Shown here: one piece after another, positions 33,998 to 42,147 of the stretch
Numbering within the stretch: the first letter of the stretch is position 1
Layout: each line of letters starts with the position of its first letter
Assembly: GCF_032144095.1 (NCBI RefSeq)
Contig: NZ_JAVSNJ010000006.1
Coordinates: forward strand, 62,001-126,000
Direction of reading: 5' to 3'
DNA from: Sphaerochaeta sp032144095
Lineage (GTDB): Bacteria > Spirochaetota > Spirochaetia > Sphaerochaetales > Sphaerochaetaceae
DNA length: 64,000 nucleotides
Position numbers and translations under genes: made by a program
The notes under the pieces: model-generated
Told to the model about the DNA's origin: nothing
Seen by the model: the letters and a program-made list of their open reading frames with translations, nothing else
Databases searched by the model: none

Positions 33998-35080
33998 ATG
34001 TTTGGATTTTCAGATGAGACCTATATTGATGTTGCCTCCGGAAACGGGGGCAACGGTTGTGTTTCCTTCCGACGGGAAAAATATATCCCCAAGGGTGGAC
34101 CGGACGGTGGCGATGGCGGCCGTGGCGGATCGGTGGTGTTCGTAGTAAAGAACAATCTCAGGACCTTGGGCCATCTGAAGATGGTTCGTTCCTATCGGGC
34201 TGAAAACGGCCGGAATGGATCCGGGGAGAAGTGCTACGGACGCGATGGAAGGGATGTTGAGATCCCCGTCCCTCCAGGGACTGTCATCAAGGACCCCCAG
34301 ACAGGGGCTGTCATCAAGGACCTTACGGGAGAAGAACGTTGGGTCTACCTTACCGGTGGCCGTGGTGGTCAGGGTAATTTTCACTTCAAGACCTCTATCA
34401 GACAGGCCCCCCGTTTTGCCCAACCAGGACAAAAGGGTGAGGAAGCACGCATCGGGGTAGAGCTTCTGGTGCTCGCCGACATTGGCTTTGTGGGCTTCCC
34501 GAATGCGGGTAAGTCCTCCCTGCTCAACATGCTTACCAACGCCCGAACCAAGGTTGCTGGATACCCCTTCACCACAAAGATTCCCCAGCTGGGCATGTTC
34601 CGCTATGGGGACCACGACATTGTCCTCGCCGACATCCCCGGCCTTATTGAAGGGGCTAGTGAAGGTGCAGGCATGGGCATCAAGTTCCTCAGGCATATCA
34701 GTCGGACGACAGGTCTGGCATTTCTCATAGACCTCAGTGACGATAGGTATCTCGATGCCTATGAGGTCCTTTGCAACGAACTTGCATCCTTCGAACCTTT
34801 GCTTTTGGAGAAGAAGCAGGTTATTCTTGGTACAAAGCTCGATGAGCCGGGAACCAAGGAACGACTGGTTGAATTGCAGGCAAAGTATCCCGACAAAGAG
34901 GTGATAGGGTTGTGTGTCTATCTCGATATCGGTATCGAGGAAGTGAAGCAGTCGTTCATCAAGATGGTGGGCGATACGGAAAACCCGACGCTGCAGACTC
35001 TGAGCGATAACACCGGTGGAGGGTTCACCTCAAATGTGGACCTTGATGCCGAATATCCTGAAGAGCCTTTCGAAATCTAG
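33998..35080 (+). CDS. obgE: Obg-family GTPase
   Basis: A 360-residue GTPase involved in 50S assembly and growth control. The glycine-rich Obg fold fills residues 1-160 (DVASGNGGNGCVSFRREKYIPKGGPDGGDGGRGG). The G domain has GFPNAGKSSLL (G1), DIPGLIEGASEG (G3) and TKLDEP (G4). The C-terminal extension is short. It follows rpmA in the usual order and is 11 bp before nadD. Confidence 0.95.
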   Translation: MFGFSDETYIDVASGNGGNGCVSFRREKYIPKGGPDGGDGGRGGSVVFVVKNNLRTLGHLKMVRSYRAENGRNGSGEKCYGRDGRDVEIPVPPGTVIKDPQTGAVIKDLTGEERWVYLTGGRGGQGNFHFKTSIRQAPRFAQPGQKGEEARIGVELLVLADIGFVGFPNAGKSSLLNMLTNARTKVAGYPFTTKIPQLGMFRYGDHDIVLADIPGLIEGASEGAGMGIKFLRHISRTTGLAFLIDLSDDRYLDAYEVLCNELASFEPLLLEKKQVILGTKLDEPGTKERLVELQAKYPDKEVIGLCVYLDIGIEEVKQSFIKMVGDTENPTLQTLSDNTGGGFTSNVDLDAEYPEEPFEI

Positions 35081-35091
35081 GGGGGAGGACG

Positions 35092-35730
35092 GTGGTCAAG
35101 CCAGTCTCTACCGCAATGGTAGGGGGAAGTTTCAATCCAGTTCATCTGGGGCATCTCCACCTGGTCCATACGGTGGTAACCTCCACCCGATATCGTCAAT
35201 TCATCTTTGTCCCTGTTGCCCAGAATAACTTCAAGCGGGATGCCAGCCTGGTAGAGGCCCATCACCGCCTGAACATGCTCAATCTGAGTTTTGCTGCCTA
35301 CGGGCGTCTCTATCCCGAGGACCCGCCCATTACCCTGGTCAGCGATCCCTGCGAGATCGAGCGCGGTGGGGTCTCCTACACCTATGATACGGTGAAGGAC
35401 CTCTACCTGAAGTACAGCATCAGGGGCAGGCTGGGGCTGGTCATGGGGGACGACCTTTTGTCTGACCTTCCCAAATGGCATGCCTATGAGGAGATGAAGG
35501 AACTTGTCTCCTTTGTGGTAATCCGAAGGGACAAGGAAGCCAAGCCATTCCATGACTATGCTGTCGACCTTGAGTATATTGACAATGCCCGGGTTGAGGA
35601 CTCTTCCACAGCCATACGGGAAGCATGTGCTTCCTTGGGCAGGGATGAGCCCCTTCCCCAGGATATCCGCTCTTTGATGAGTGAGGAGGTCGCTGACTAT
35701 GTTCAGCAGAACAGGTTATATCGCCCTTGA
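35092..35730 (+). CDS. nadD: Nicotinate-nucleotide adenylyltransferase
   Basis: A 212-residue nucleotidyltransferase making deamido-NAD from nicotinate mononucleotide and ATP. It has the GGSFNPVHLGHL motif, VMGDDLL and a C-terminal EDSSTAIREA (the ISST..R equivalent). GTG start at 35092 with GGGGGAGG upstream. Overlaps yqeK by 32 bp, in the conserved obg-nadD-yqeK-rsfS order. Confidence 0.93.
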   Translation: MVKPVSTAMVGGSFNPVHLGHLHLVHTVVTSTRYRQFIFVPVAQNNFKRDASLVEAHHRLNMLNLSFAAYGRLYPEDPPITLVSDPCEIERGGVSYTYDTVKDLYLKYSIRGRLGLVMGDDLLSDLPKWHAYEEMKELVSFVVIRRDKEAKPFHDYAVDLEYIDNARVEDSSTAIREACASLGRDEPLPQDIRSLMSEEVADYVQQNRLYRP

Positions 35731-36283
35731 GGAGGAGCTCTCCTCCCTTCTGAGCGAGAAACGTTTTTTGCACAGCAAAGCAACTGCCCTCACCTGCGTA
35801 AGCCTGGCCGAGCAGTACTGCGAACCGATTGACCCTGGATTGTGCTATCAGGCTGGCCTGGTACACGATATTGTTCGGCAGTGGGACGCTGAGGCCTTGG
35901 TTTCCTATGCACAGAAGTGGCATCTGGACCTTGAAGAAGAGGAGAGGGAGGACCCCGTCCTGTTGCATGGGCCGGTGGGTGCCCATTTTCTCAGGCAGAA
36001 GGGGTATCCTGAAGAACTCTGCCTGGCTGTACGTTACCATACATTGGGAAGCATAGGGATGGGGCGTCTTGGCCTGGTGTTGTTCATCGCTGACTTCATC
36101 GAGCCTGGAAGGACCCACCTTTCGGAGGCTGTCCGAACAGGGTTGCTCTCCTTGCCCTCCCTTGACCTGCTCTGTTTGCAGATCCTGGAAATGCAGGATG
36201 CGTACCTGGCCAGCAACGGGAAGGTTTCAGCCCGTTGCTCAAAGGAGCTTGCGCACTACCTGCTCTCGGGAAAGATCCTGTGA
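35699..36283 (+). CDS. yqeK: HD-domain hydrolase YqeK (predicted Ap4A hydrolase)
   Basis: A 194-residue HD protein. FLHSKATALTCVSLAEQY, GLVHDIVRQWD and LLHGPVGAHFLRQ match YqeK, shown in Firmicutes to cleave diadenosine tetraphosphate symmetrically. ATG 35699 lies inside the end of nadD, so translation is coupled. The stop overlaps the GTG of the lipoprotein gene. Confidence 0.88.
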   Translation: MFSRTGYIALEEELSSLLSEKRFLHSKATALTCVSLAEQYCEPIDPGLCYQAGLVHDIVRQWDAEALVSYAQKWHLDLEEEEREDPVLLHGPVGAHFLRQKGYPEELCLAVRYHTLGSIGMGRLGLVLFIADFIEPGRTHLSEAVRTGLLSLPSLDLLCLQILEMQDAYLASNGKVSARCSKELAHYLLSGKIL

Positions 36284-36849
36284 GGCCCTTGCTGCTGCCG
36301 CTGTTGCTTACCTTGGTCCTGGGCATCGGCTGTAATGGGGAGACCAAGGAAGCCTATTATGGCTTCTTCGGGCCGGAAGCCGTGGTTCTGGTCACCGAAG
36401 GAAAACACCTGGTGGTCATGAATCTTCCCTCGGCCCTTGTAGAGGGGTATGCAGGGATCAGTGGCCTCGATCGAAGAGAGGCCGTTGTCGACCTTGTGGG
36501 AGTCCCTGCCAAGGCCTACTTCGGAACCGATGAATCCTCCCTTGCCGAGGTCCGATCCCTGGTGTGGACCCTGGCCAGCGAAGGGGGTCAAATCCCCCGA
36601 TCAGACATGACCGATGACCAAGGGCTGAACTTTTTGCAAAAGAGTGCAGGACGCTTGAGGAAAACCCCGTTCGTCAGTACACTGGAAAAGCTTACTGCAC
36701 TGCCTGACGGGCTCTCCCTATTGGAGGGCATGAAAGTCTGCCACGCATATGATGTCGGGCAGTTCGTTACGATTGATACAAACACCGATTGGAAGTGGTT
36801 GAAGGAGTACTTGGGCCGATGGCTTGCAGGTGCCTTGCTGCTCGAGTGA
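36280..36849 (+). CDS. Small lipoprotein in the nadD-rsfS cluster
   Basis: A 189-residue predicted lipoprotein. I use GTG 36280 (reads MRPLLLPLLLTLVLGIGCN), which overlaps the yqeK stop (GTGA) and gives a clean signal peptide with lipobox LGIGC. The mature part starts NGETKEAYYGFFGPEAVVLV. In clostridia an LCP/LytR gene occupies this slot between yqeK and rsfS; the string VVMNLPSALVEGYAGISGLDRREAV is vaguely LCP-like but far too short. Function unknown. Confidence 0.7.
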   Translation: MRPLLLPLLLTLVLGIGCNGETKEAYYGFFGPEAVVLVTEGKHLVVMNLPSALVEGYAGISGLDRREAVVDLVGVPAKAYFGTDESSLAEVRSLVWTLASEGGQIPRSDMTDDQGLNFLQKSAGRLRKTPFVSTLEKLTALPDGLSLLEGMKVCHAYDVGQFVTIDTNTDWKWLKEYLGRWLAGALLLE

Positions 36850-36863
36850 AGGAGAACGATAGA

Positions 36864-37229
36864 ATGAATGAGATAGTAGCGGCTAACGCACAAAGGATTG
36901 CCCAGTTTCTGGAAGACCACAAGTGCCAGGATATCAATATCCTCGATATTGCAGGGGAGTGTTCCTGGGCTGATTGTTTTATCATAGCCACGGTAAACAG
37001 TGTCGGTCACCTCAAGGGTGTCGCACATGAGCTGTGGGGTGAGATCAACGACCTTGACCTGCATGTCTCCAATCGCCACAAGTCACCCCAGGGTGATGGT
37101 TGGGAGCTGATAGACTGTGGTGACATTGTCATCCACCTGATGAGCTCTGAGCTGAGGGATTTCTACTCCCTTGAGAAGCTCTGGCAAAAAAAAGAACCCA
37201 GCAGAATCGAAGAGAGCGAAGAGGCCTAA
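36864..37229 (+). CDS. rsfS: Ribosomal silencing factor RsfS
   Basis: A 121-residue protein of the Iojap/RsfS family, which binds L14 and blocks subunit joining in starvation. It shows ILDIAGECSWADCFIIATVNSVGHLKGVAHEL and GDIVIHLMSSELRDFYSLEKLW. AAGGAG precedes ATG 36864. It ends the obg-nadD cluster and is followed by a strong terminator. Confidence 0.94.
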   Translation: MNEIVAANAQRIAQFLEDHKCQDINILDIAGECSWADCFIIATVNSVGHLKGVAHELWGEINDLDLHVSNRHKSPQGDGWELIDCGDIVIHLMSSELRDFYSLEKLWQKKEPSRIEESEEA

Positions 37230-37254
37230 GCTTCTCGCAAGGTGCAATGTCCAG

Positions 37255-37286
37255 AAGGTGGTCTGTTAGTTCAGATCACCTTTTTT
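37255..37286 (+). terminator. rsfS operon terminator
   Basis: An 11-bp stem (AAGGTGGTCTG with CAGATCACCTT, one G-U pair), six-base loop, then six T. The right arm is also the last four codons and stop of the convergent MATE gene. Confidence 0.88.
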
Positions 37287-38638
37287 GTTTTCCATTTGTG
37301 GCGGGAAAACCTGGTGACAAAGAAGATGCCACGGAAAACCCAGTCGATATACATGCCGAACCAGACACCATATACCCCCATGCCAAGGTAGAAGGAGAAT
37401 ATGTAGCTCAGGCCGACACGGAAGACCCACATGGTGAACATCGAGACGACCATGGTGTATTTCACATCCCCTGCAGCCCTGAGGAAGTTCGGGACGGTAA
37501 AGGCCATTGGCCAGAGGAGGGCCGTGGCTATCATGGCAGTACGTATGATGTTGGTTGCAAGCACCGTCGCTTCGCCTGAGAGCTGGAAGATGCGCACGAT
37601 CGGCTCGGCAAAGAGGTAGATGGGCAGAGCCATCAGGGCCATGGAGAGATAGGCAAACAGCAGGAGCTTCTTCCCATAGTAGACAGCCTGGTCGGGTTTC
37701 TTTGCACCGATGCTCTGCCCGATGATGGTGATGGAGGCCATGTTGATCGCCCCTCCCGGTATGTTTGCCATAGAGGTGACCGATCCTGCAATGGCATTGG
37801 CTGCAAGTGCTGCCGTACCGAAGGAGGCTATGAAGCCCTGGACCATGAGCCTGCCGATATGGAAGACACTGCCCTCAATGCCTGTGGGGACCCCGATCTG
37901 CAGGATCTTCTTGACCTTGTCCCAATGCCACTCGAATTTCCATATCTTGTGGATGAAGATGAGGTTCTGCCTGTTGCTGATCAGAACGAGCATGATCAAA
38001 GCAGCAAGCACCCTGCTGAGCATGGTTGCAAGGCCTGCTCCGCTGACTCCCATCTGCATCGAGTAGATGAAATAGGCGTTTCCGCCAATGTTGGCGACGT
38101 TCATCAGGACGCTGACCATCAGGGAGACCTTGCTGTTGCCCATGGACCTAAAAAGGGCCGCACAGGAGTTGTAGGATGCCAGGAAGGGCAGCGAGAACAG
38201 GATGTAGCGGAAGTATATGGTGCTGTTGCGTAGGACATCAGCCTCGAGGGAACCGAATATCAGGGATATGATCTTCTCGCGCACAGGCATGCAGAGGGCA
38301 AGCATGAGGGTGGAGACGACCAGGGAGAGGATGAGTAGCTGTTTTGCGGCATCGTTTGCTGAAGCATGGTCCCTCCTGCCAAGATATTGGCTGGCAACAA
38401 CGGCCCCTCCTGTTGCAAAGGCAGCAAAGAGCTGGATGATGAGAAAGGAAATACCGTCAACGATGCTTACCGCGCTTACGGCAGCTTCGCCTACTGAGGC
38501 AACCATCATGGTATCGGCCATGCCTATGGTCACAGAGAGGAATTGCTCGGCTATCAAGGGGACAATTAGTCTAAACAGATATTGACGGGAGAACAGGAGC
38601 TCCCCGAGAGAGTGTGACGCTGGTGTTTTCACGAACAA
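37271..38638 (-). CDS. MATE-family efflux protein
   Basis: A 455-residue, 12-helix transporter: VPLIAEQFLSVTIGMADTMMVASVG, ATGGAVVASQYLGRRD, AALFRSMGNSKVSLMV and a second repeat with FLRAAGDVKYTMVV. It is only distantly similar to the first MATE protein here. Start is TTG 38638 or GTG 38632 (MKTPASHS), both served by GGAGAAGAGG. A promoter overlaps the terminator of the upstream ABC genes. Confidence 0.9.
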   Translation of the reverse strand: MFVKTPASHSLGELLFSRQYLFRLIVPLIAEQFLSVTIGMADTMMVASVGEAAVSAVSIVDGISFLIIQLFAAFATGGAVVASQYLGRRDHASANDAAKQLLILSLVVSTLMLALCMPVREKIISLIFGSLEADVLRNSTIYFRYILFSLPFLASYNSCAALFRSMGNSKVSLMVSVLMNVANIGGNAYFIYSMQMGVSGAGLATMLSRVLAALIMLVLISNRQNLIFIHKIWKFEWHWDKVKKILQIGVPTGIEGSVFHIGRLMVQGFIASFGTAALAANAIAGSVTSMANIPGGAINMASITIIGQSIGAKKPDQAVYYGKKLLLFAYLSMALMALPIYLFAEPIVRIFQLSGEATVLATNIIRTAMIATALLWPMAFTVPNFLRAAGDVKYTMVVSMFTMWVFRVGLSYIFSFYLGMGVYGVWFGMYIDWVFRGIFFVTRFSRHKWKTKKVI

Positions 38639-38650
38639 GACCTCTTCTCC

Positions 38651-38679
38651 ATCTTATGGTTGAAAAAATATAATGGCAA
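38651..38679 (-). promoter_or_regulatory. Promoter of the second MATE gene
   Basis: Minus strand TTGCCA, 17 bp, TAAGAT. The -35 box lies inside the downstream arm of the terminator stem at 38663-38711, and the T-tract is the spacer. Confidence 0.55.
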
Positions 38680-38711
38680 GAGGGTCTGGCCTATCCACAC
38701 TCCCTTGCCAT
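38663..38711 (-). terminator. Terminator of the TrpX-type ABC operon
   Basis: An 8-bp stem (ATGGCAAG with CTTGCCAT), extended by partial inner pairing, followed on the minus strand by TATATTTTTTC. Confidence 0.75.
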
Positions 38712-38732
38712 GGTGATTTTCCTGCCCAAGGT

Positions 38733-39524
38733 CTAATCTTTGGTAAGCAGGCCCTCGTCACTGGTGAATTCCTTGTTCCTCAAGTTCTTGAAGAGGCGAA
38801 CCAGCTCATTGACCGTGAGCCTGGACTTCTCCTCGTCACGTATGTCGAGGATGATGGTCCCCTCATCCATCATGATCAGGCGGTTGCCGAAATCGATGGC
38901 AAACTGCATGTTATGGGTAACCATGAGGGCTGTCAGCCTGAACTCCTTGATATATCGCTCGGTAAGGTCCATGACGATCTGGGCATTCCTTGGGTCCAGG
39001 GCAGCGGTGTGTTCGTCGAGCAACACCATCTTGGGCTTGCTCATAACTGTCATCAAAAGGGTGAGGGCCTGTCGCTGTCCCCCGGAGAGCAGCCCTACAT
39101 TGTCCTTGAGCCTGTTTTGCAGCCCGATGGGTTCCAGCAGGTGCCTGAACATCTCCCGCTTCTCATTGTTGAGGCTGATCCTCAGCCCCTTCATCCCTTT
39201 GGAGGCTGCTGTGATCATGTTGTCCTCGATGGACATGTTCGCGGCAGTTCCTTTGGTAGGGTCCTGGAAGATCCTTCCGATGGTCATCGCTCGCCTATAC
39301 TCGGGGCTATGGGTTACATCGGTTCCGTCAAAGATGATCTTCCCGCTGGTAAGAGGGTAGGTGCCACTGATCAGGTTGAAGAGCGTTGACTTGCCAGACC
39401 CGTTCGAGCCTACCACACATACCACATCTTCCTTGTTTACATGCAGGCTCACATCGTCAAGGGCCATTTTCTCATTGACCGTCCCCGGGTAGAATACCTT
39501 GGTCATATTGGTAATGTCTAACAT
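38733..39524 (-). CDS. ABC transporter ATP-binding protein (TrpXYZ type)
   Basis: A 263-residue ATPase: Walker A GSNGSGKST, Q-loop GRIFQDP, signature LLSGGQRQA, Walker B MVLLDEHTAALDP and H-loop VTHN. The DEHTAALDP variant is characteristic of ATPases paired with ABC_sub_bind (TrpX-like) binding proteins, several of which import aromatic amino acids. Its ATG overlaps the permease stop by one base. Last gene of the operon SBP-permease-ATPase. Confidence 0.92.
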   Translation of the reverse strand: MLDITNMTKVFYPGTVNEKMALDDVSLHVNKEDVVCVVGSNGSGKSTLFNLISGTYPLTSGKIIFDGTDVTHSPEYRRAMTIGRIFQDPTKGTAANMSIEDNMITAASKGMKGLRISLNNEKREMFRHLLEPIGLQNRLKDNVGLLSGGQRQALTLLMTVMSKPKMVLLDEHTAALDPRNAQIVMDLTERYIKEFRLTALMVTHNMQFAIDFGNRLIMMDEGTIILDIRDEEKSRLTVNELVRLFKNLRNKEFTSDEGLLTKD

Positions 39525-40471
39525 CAGTTTTCCTCCTTCAAGGCAGCCTCATGACGGGCAAGCGAGCGGGCCATGGCTTTTTTCTTTGCTCCCTTTGAGG
39601 AGGCGACGCTTCGTGTCTGGGCTATGAACAAGGATGCAATTACCAGAATGCCGGTAAGCAACTTGAAGTCATTGGGAGTGATGTGGATCATGTAGCCATA
39701 TTTCCTTCCAAAGAACATCAGGGCCTTGTACATGATTGCCCCCAGGATTGCCCGCAAGGTAAGTAAGGATATCCTGTTGGTCGAGAAGAGGAACTCGCCA
39801 AGCATGATGGCGGCAAGGCCTTGGATAATCATACCCTGGCCAAGGTTTGCATCGGCAAATCCCTGGTACTGGGCCAGCATTCCCCCTGAGAGGGCGATGA
39901 GGCCATTGGAGATGCCTATTCCCATCAGTTTGAGGACCTCGGGGTTGATGCCCTGGCTGATGACCATCTGCTCATTGCCTCCCATCGCTCCCATGGAGAC
40001 ACCCAGGTCGGTCCGGAAGAAGATATCGATGAGCACCTTTACAAACAAGACAACCAGAAGGGTTCCGACGAGGGAAGCCCACTCCGGGGAGAAGTAGGTA
40101 AAGATCTTGGGCAGTTTGGAATAGAGGGTCTCTACACGCAAAAGGGGAACGTTTGCCTTGTTTCCCAGAATACGCAGATTGATGGAGTAGAGCATCGTCA
40201 TGGTAAGGATTCCTGCCAGGAGGCCTGGAATCTTCAGCTTGTTGTGGATCGCCGCTGTAACCATACCTGCCAATACACCTGCAAGAAAGGAGAGGACCAG
40301 GGCCAGCGGGATCGGCAGGCCGTTGACGATGGCCATTGTTGCTACGGCGGCACCAGTTGCAACCGATCCGTCACAGGTCAGGTCAGCAAAGTCCAGGATC
40401 CTGTAGGAGATGAGAATGCCAATGACCATGAGTGAGAATACCAGGCCATCTACGAAAATTCCTTCTAACAT
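39524..40471 (-). CDS. ABC transporter permease (TrpXYZ type)
   Basis: A 315-residue membrane protein with about nine hydrophobic segments: VIGILISYRILDFADLTCDGSVATGAAVA, GMVTAAIHNKLKIPGLLAGILTMT and ISNGLIALSGGMLAQYQGFADANLGQGMII. It belongs to the BPD_transp_2-like permeases that serve TrpX-type systems. AAGGGG precedes the ATG. A terminator-like hairpin separates it from the binding-protein gene upstream. Confidence 0.9.
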   Translation of the reverse strand: MLEGIFVDGLVFSLMVIGILISYRILDFADLTCDGSVATGAAVATMAIVNGLPIPLALVLSFLAGVLAGMVTAAIHNKLKIPGLLAGILTMTMLYSINLRILGNKANVPLLRVETLYSKLPKIFTYFSPEWASLVGTLLVVLFVKVLIDIFFRTDLGVSMGAMGGNEQMVISQGINPEVLKLMGIGISNGLIALSGGMLAQYQGFADANLGQGMIIQGLAAIMLGEFLFSTNRISLLTLRAILGAIMYKALMFFGRKYGYMIHITPNDFKLLTGILVIASLFIAQTRSVASSKGAKKKAMARSLARHEAALKEEN

Positions 40472-40489
40472 GTAAAACCCCTTACCCAG

Positions 40490-40523
40490 AAAAAACCGCC
40501 GCTCCCATACAAGAGTGGCGGTT
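40490..40523 (-). terminator. Internal terminator between binding protein and permease
   Basis: Stem AACCGCC with GGCGGTT, plus an inner CTC/GAG, followed on the minus strand by six T. It lies in the 68-bp gap inside the operon, so it probably acts as a partial terminator that keeps permease/ATPase levels below those of the binding protein. Confidence 0.78.
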
Positions 40524-40539
40524 CTGCAAAATCACCAGA

Positions 40540-41553
40540 CTATTTCTGTCTGATTGTTTTTCCGTCCTTGATGAGTACCGCTGCGCTATCCTGCAGTGAT
40601 TGCGGAATAGTATACCCAAGCTTCTTGGCGGTATCAAGATTAAACCAAAGCTCAAATTTTGTGGGGTCGGTGATATAGACGGTTCCGATGGCACCGGCCT
40701 TCTCTCCCTTGAGCAGTCTCTCAACGACCTTACCTGTCTCAAGACCAATGCTATAGTAGTCAAATCCCCATGCGATCATGGCATTGAGGCCATCCACACC
40801 CGAGGGGTCGGCACTCATCAGAGGCTTGCCTGCTTTGGTGGTGACATCGTCAATGGATGCAAGGGCACTGATGACTGCATTGTCGGTGGCGATATAGATG
40901 GCATCGACTCGGCCGATGATGGACTGGGCGGCCATCTTCACTTCACTGGAGTTGCTGATGGCAGCAGAGACGAATGCGATCCCGAGCTTGTCACAGGCAG
41001 CCTTTGCCATCTCCATGAGGATGACACCGTTGGCCTCGCCTGAGGCGTAGATGTTACCGATCGTCTTGGCACCGGTGAGGTCTGCCAGAAGCTTGATCTG
41101 CTCCTCAACTGGGTTCTTGTCCGATACGCCTGCGATGTTTGCGGCAACAAGACCCGCTTCGGTTGCATCGGTAACAGCACTGAAAACCACTGGGGTGGTG
41201 CTCGTTGCAGGGAATACCTGGGCCAAGGCCTGGGCTGATGGGGTTGCAATGCCGACCGCAACGCTTACCTTGTCGCTCTTGAACTTCTGGGCAATGGAGG
41301 ATGCTGTTGAAATATCACCATTGGCATTCTGCAGATCATAGGAAACCTTCAGGTCTGTGGTCGCCAGGTAATCCATCATGCCTTTCTCTGCTGCATCCAG
41401 TGCTGGATGGGCGAGGAGCTTGGATACCCCAATCTTGTAGGTAGCTGGCCCAGCGGCTACCGGCTTTTCACTGGTTCCTGCGGCGAAAATGGGAGAAAGC
41501 AACGCTACGGCCAAACTGAGTGCCAGGATTGTAGAGCGCAAAGTGTATTTCAT
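40540..41553 (-). CDS. TrpX-type ABC substrate-binding protein, copy 1
   Basis: A 337-residue periplasmic binding protein of the ABC_sub_bind family. Signal peptide MKYTLRSTILALSLAVALLS..FAAG, then YKIGVSKLLAHPALDAAEKGMMDYL and SDKVSVAVGIATPSAQALAQVFP. The late HGWGFDYYSIGLETGK-like segment (AWGFDYYSIGLETGKVVE) is typical. GGAGGACCC precedes ATG 41553. Related systems bind tryptophan or tyrosine. It has an excellent promoter and a compound palindrome upstream. Confidence 0.92.
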   Translation of the reverse strand: MKYTLRSTILALSLAVALLSPIFAAGTSEKPVAAGPATYKIGVSKLLAHPALDAAEKGMMDYLATTDLKVSYDLQNANGDISTASSIAQKFKSDKVSVAVGIATPSAQALAQVFPATSTTPVVFSAVTDATEAGLVAANIAGVSDKNPVEEQIKLLADLTGAKTIGNIYASGEANGVILMEMAKAACDKLGIAFVSAAISNSSEVKMAAQSIIGRVDAIYIATDNAVISALASIDDVTTKAGKPLMSADPSGVDGLNAMIAWGFDYYSIGLETGKVVERLLKGEKAGAIGTVYITDPTKFELWFNLDTAKKLGYTIPQSLQDSAAVLIKDGKTIRQK

Positions 41554-41591
41554 GTAAGGGTCCTCCAAATTGGAATCTGACGTTTTGCGAA

Positions 41592-41620
41592 ACTATAGAC
41601 TTAATTTTGTGTTTTGTAAA
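41592..41620 (-). promoter_or_regulatory. Promoter of the TrpX-type ABC operon
   Basis: Minus strand TTTACA, 17 bp, TATAGT: each hexamer matches 5 of 6. It ends 38 bp before the ATG at 41553. Confidence 0.8.
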
Positions 41621-41624
41621 TCGT

Positions 41625-41667
41625 ATTATGCATATTACTGAATAATAATTCATAACTTATGCATAAT
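41625..41667. promoter_or_regulatory. Compound palindromic operator with an ARG-box-like core
   Basis: Outer inverted repeat ATTATGCATA (41625-41634) and TATGCATAAT (41658-41667). Inside, 41637-41654 reads on the minus strand TATGAATTATTATTCAGT, which fits every position of the ARG-box consensus WNTGAATWWWWATTCANW. The element lies 4 bp upstream of the -35 box. Confidence 0.55.
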
Positions 41668-41686
41668 TTGAGGTCACTGGGTGGAC

Positions 41687-42001
41687 CTATCTTCGCTCCT
41701 TCCTGCCAGGGCCCCTCCTTGCAAGGGAGATTCCTCCAAATCCACTTATGATGGCTATGTAGAAACCACAGTCATACCACCAACCCGTATTGTATATGTC
41801 GTAGATCCGTATCTCAGGGTTGAAGAGTCCTGCGACCAGGGAGATGGGGGCTATCCATCCATGCCAGATGCCCATGAAGAAACCGGAGGGTTGCCTGCCG
41901 TTCTGCATCTGGGCGGTTGGAAGGCAGGATGTGGCCAATACCAGTATAAGGAGAAGCAGCAGCAGTGCCGCCACCTTTGTCGTGTGTTTCGATTGCATCA
42001 T
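41687..42001 (-). CDS. Small lipoprotein of unknown function
   Basis: A 104-residue protein. A hydrophobic signal with lipobox (LLLLILVLATSC) is followed by a short mature part: GFFMGIWHGWIAPISLVAGLFNPEIRIYDIYNTGWWYDCGFYIAIIS, then a basic tail. Short proteins with this GFF.G.WHG..AP pattern occur in several anaerobes and have no known function. AGGAGG precedes the ATG pair. It lies between the two binding-protein genes but is cut off from copy 2 by a terminator. Confidence 0.75.
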   Translation of the reverse strand: MMQSKHTTKVAALLLLLLILVLATSCLPTAQMQNGRQPSGFFMGIWHGWIAPISLVAGLFNPEIRIYDIYNTGWWYDCGFYIAIISGFGGISLARRGPGRKERR

Positions 42002-42074
42002 GATTGCCTCCTGTGTTCTGTTCAACAGTACTTTACCCCGATCCATCCTGCAAGGTTTGGCACCTCTGCATACA

Positions 42075-42113
42075 GAAAAAAGGAGGACCTGGAATGGTTC
42101 CCAAATCCTCCTT
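42075..42113 (-). terminator. Terminator of binding-protein copy 2
   Basis: Stem AAGGAGGA with TCCTCCTT, inner GGAA/TTCC pairing, then on the minus strand a run of T. It lies 35 bp past the stop of the gene at 42148. Confidence 0.82.
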
Positions 42114-42147
42114 GGTGTTTGAAAAATGGAAAAGACTGTTCGGACCG

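Noticed and set aside
38733..41568. T-box or trp leader controlling the TrpX-type operon
   Set aside because: The promoter lies 38 bp upstream of the first gene, with no structured leader; control more likely acts through the palindrome.
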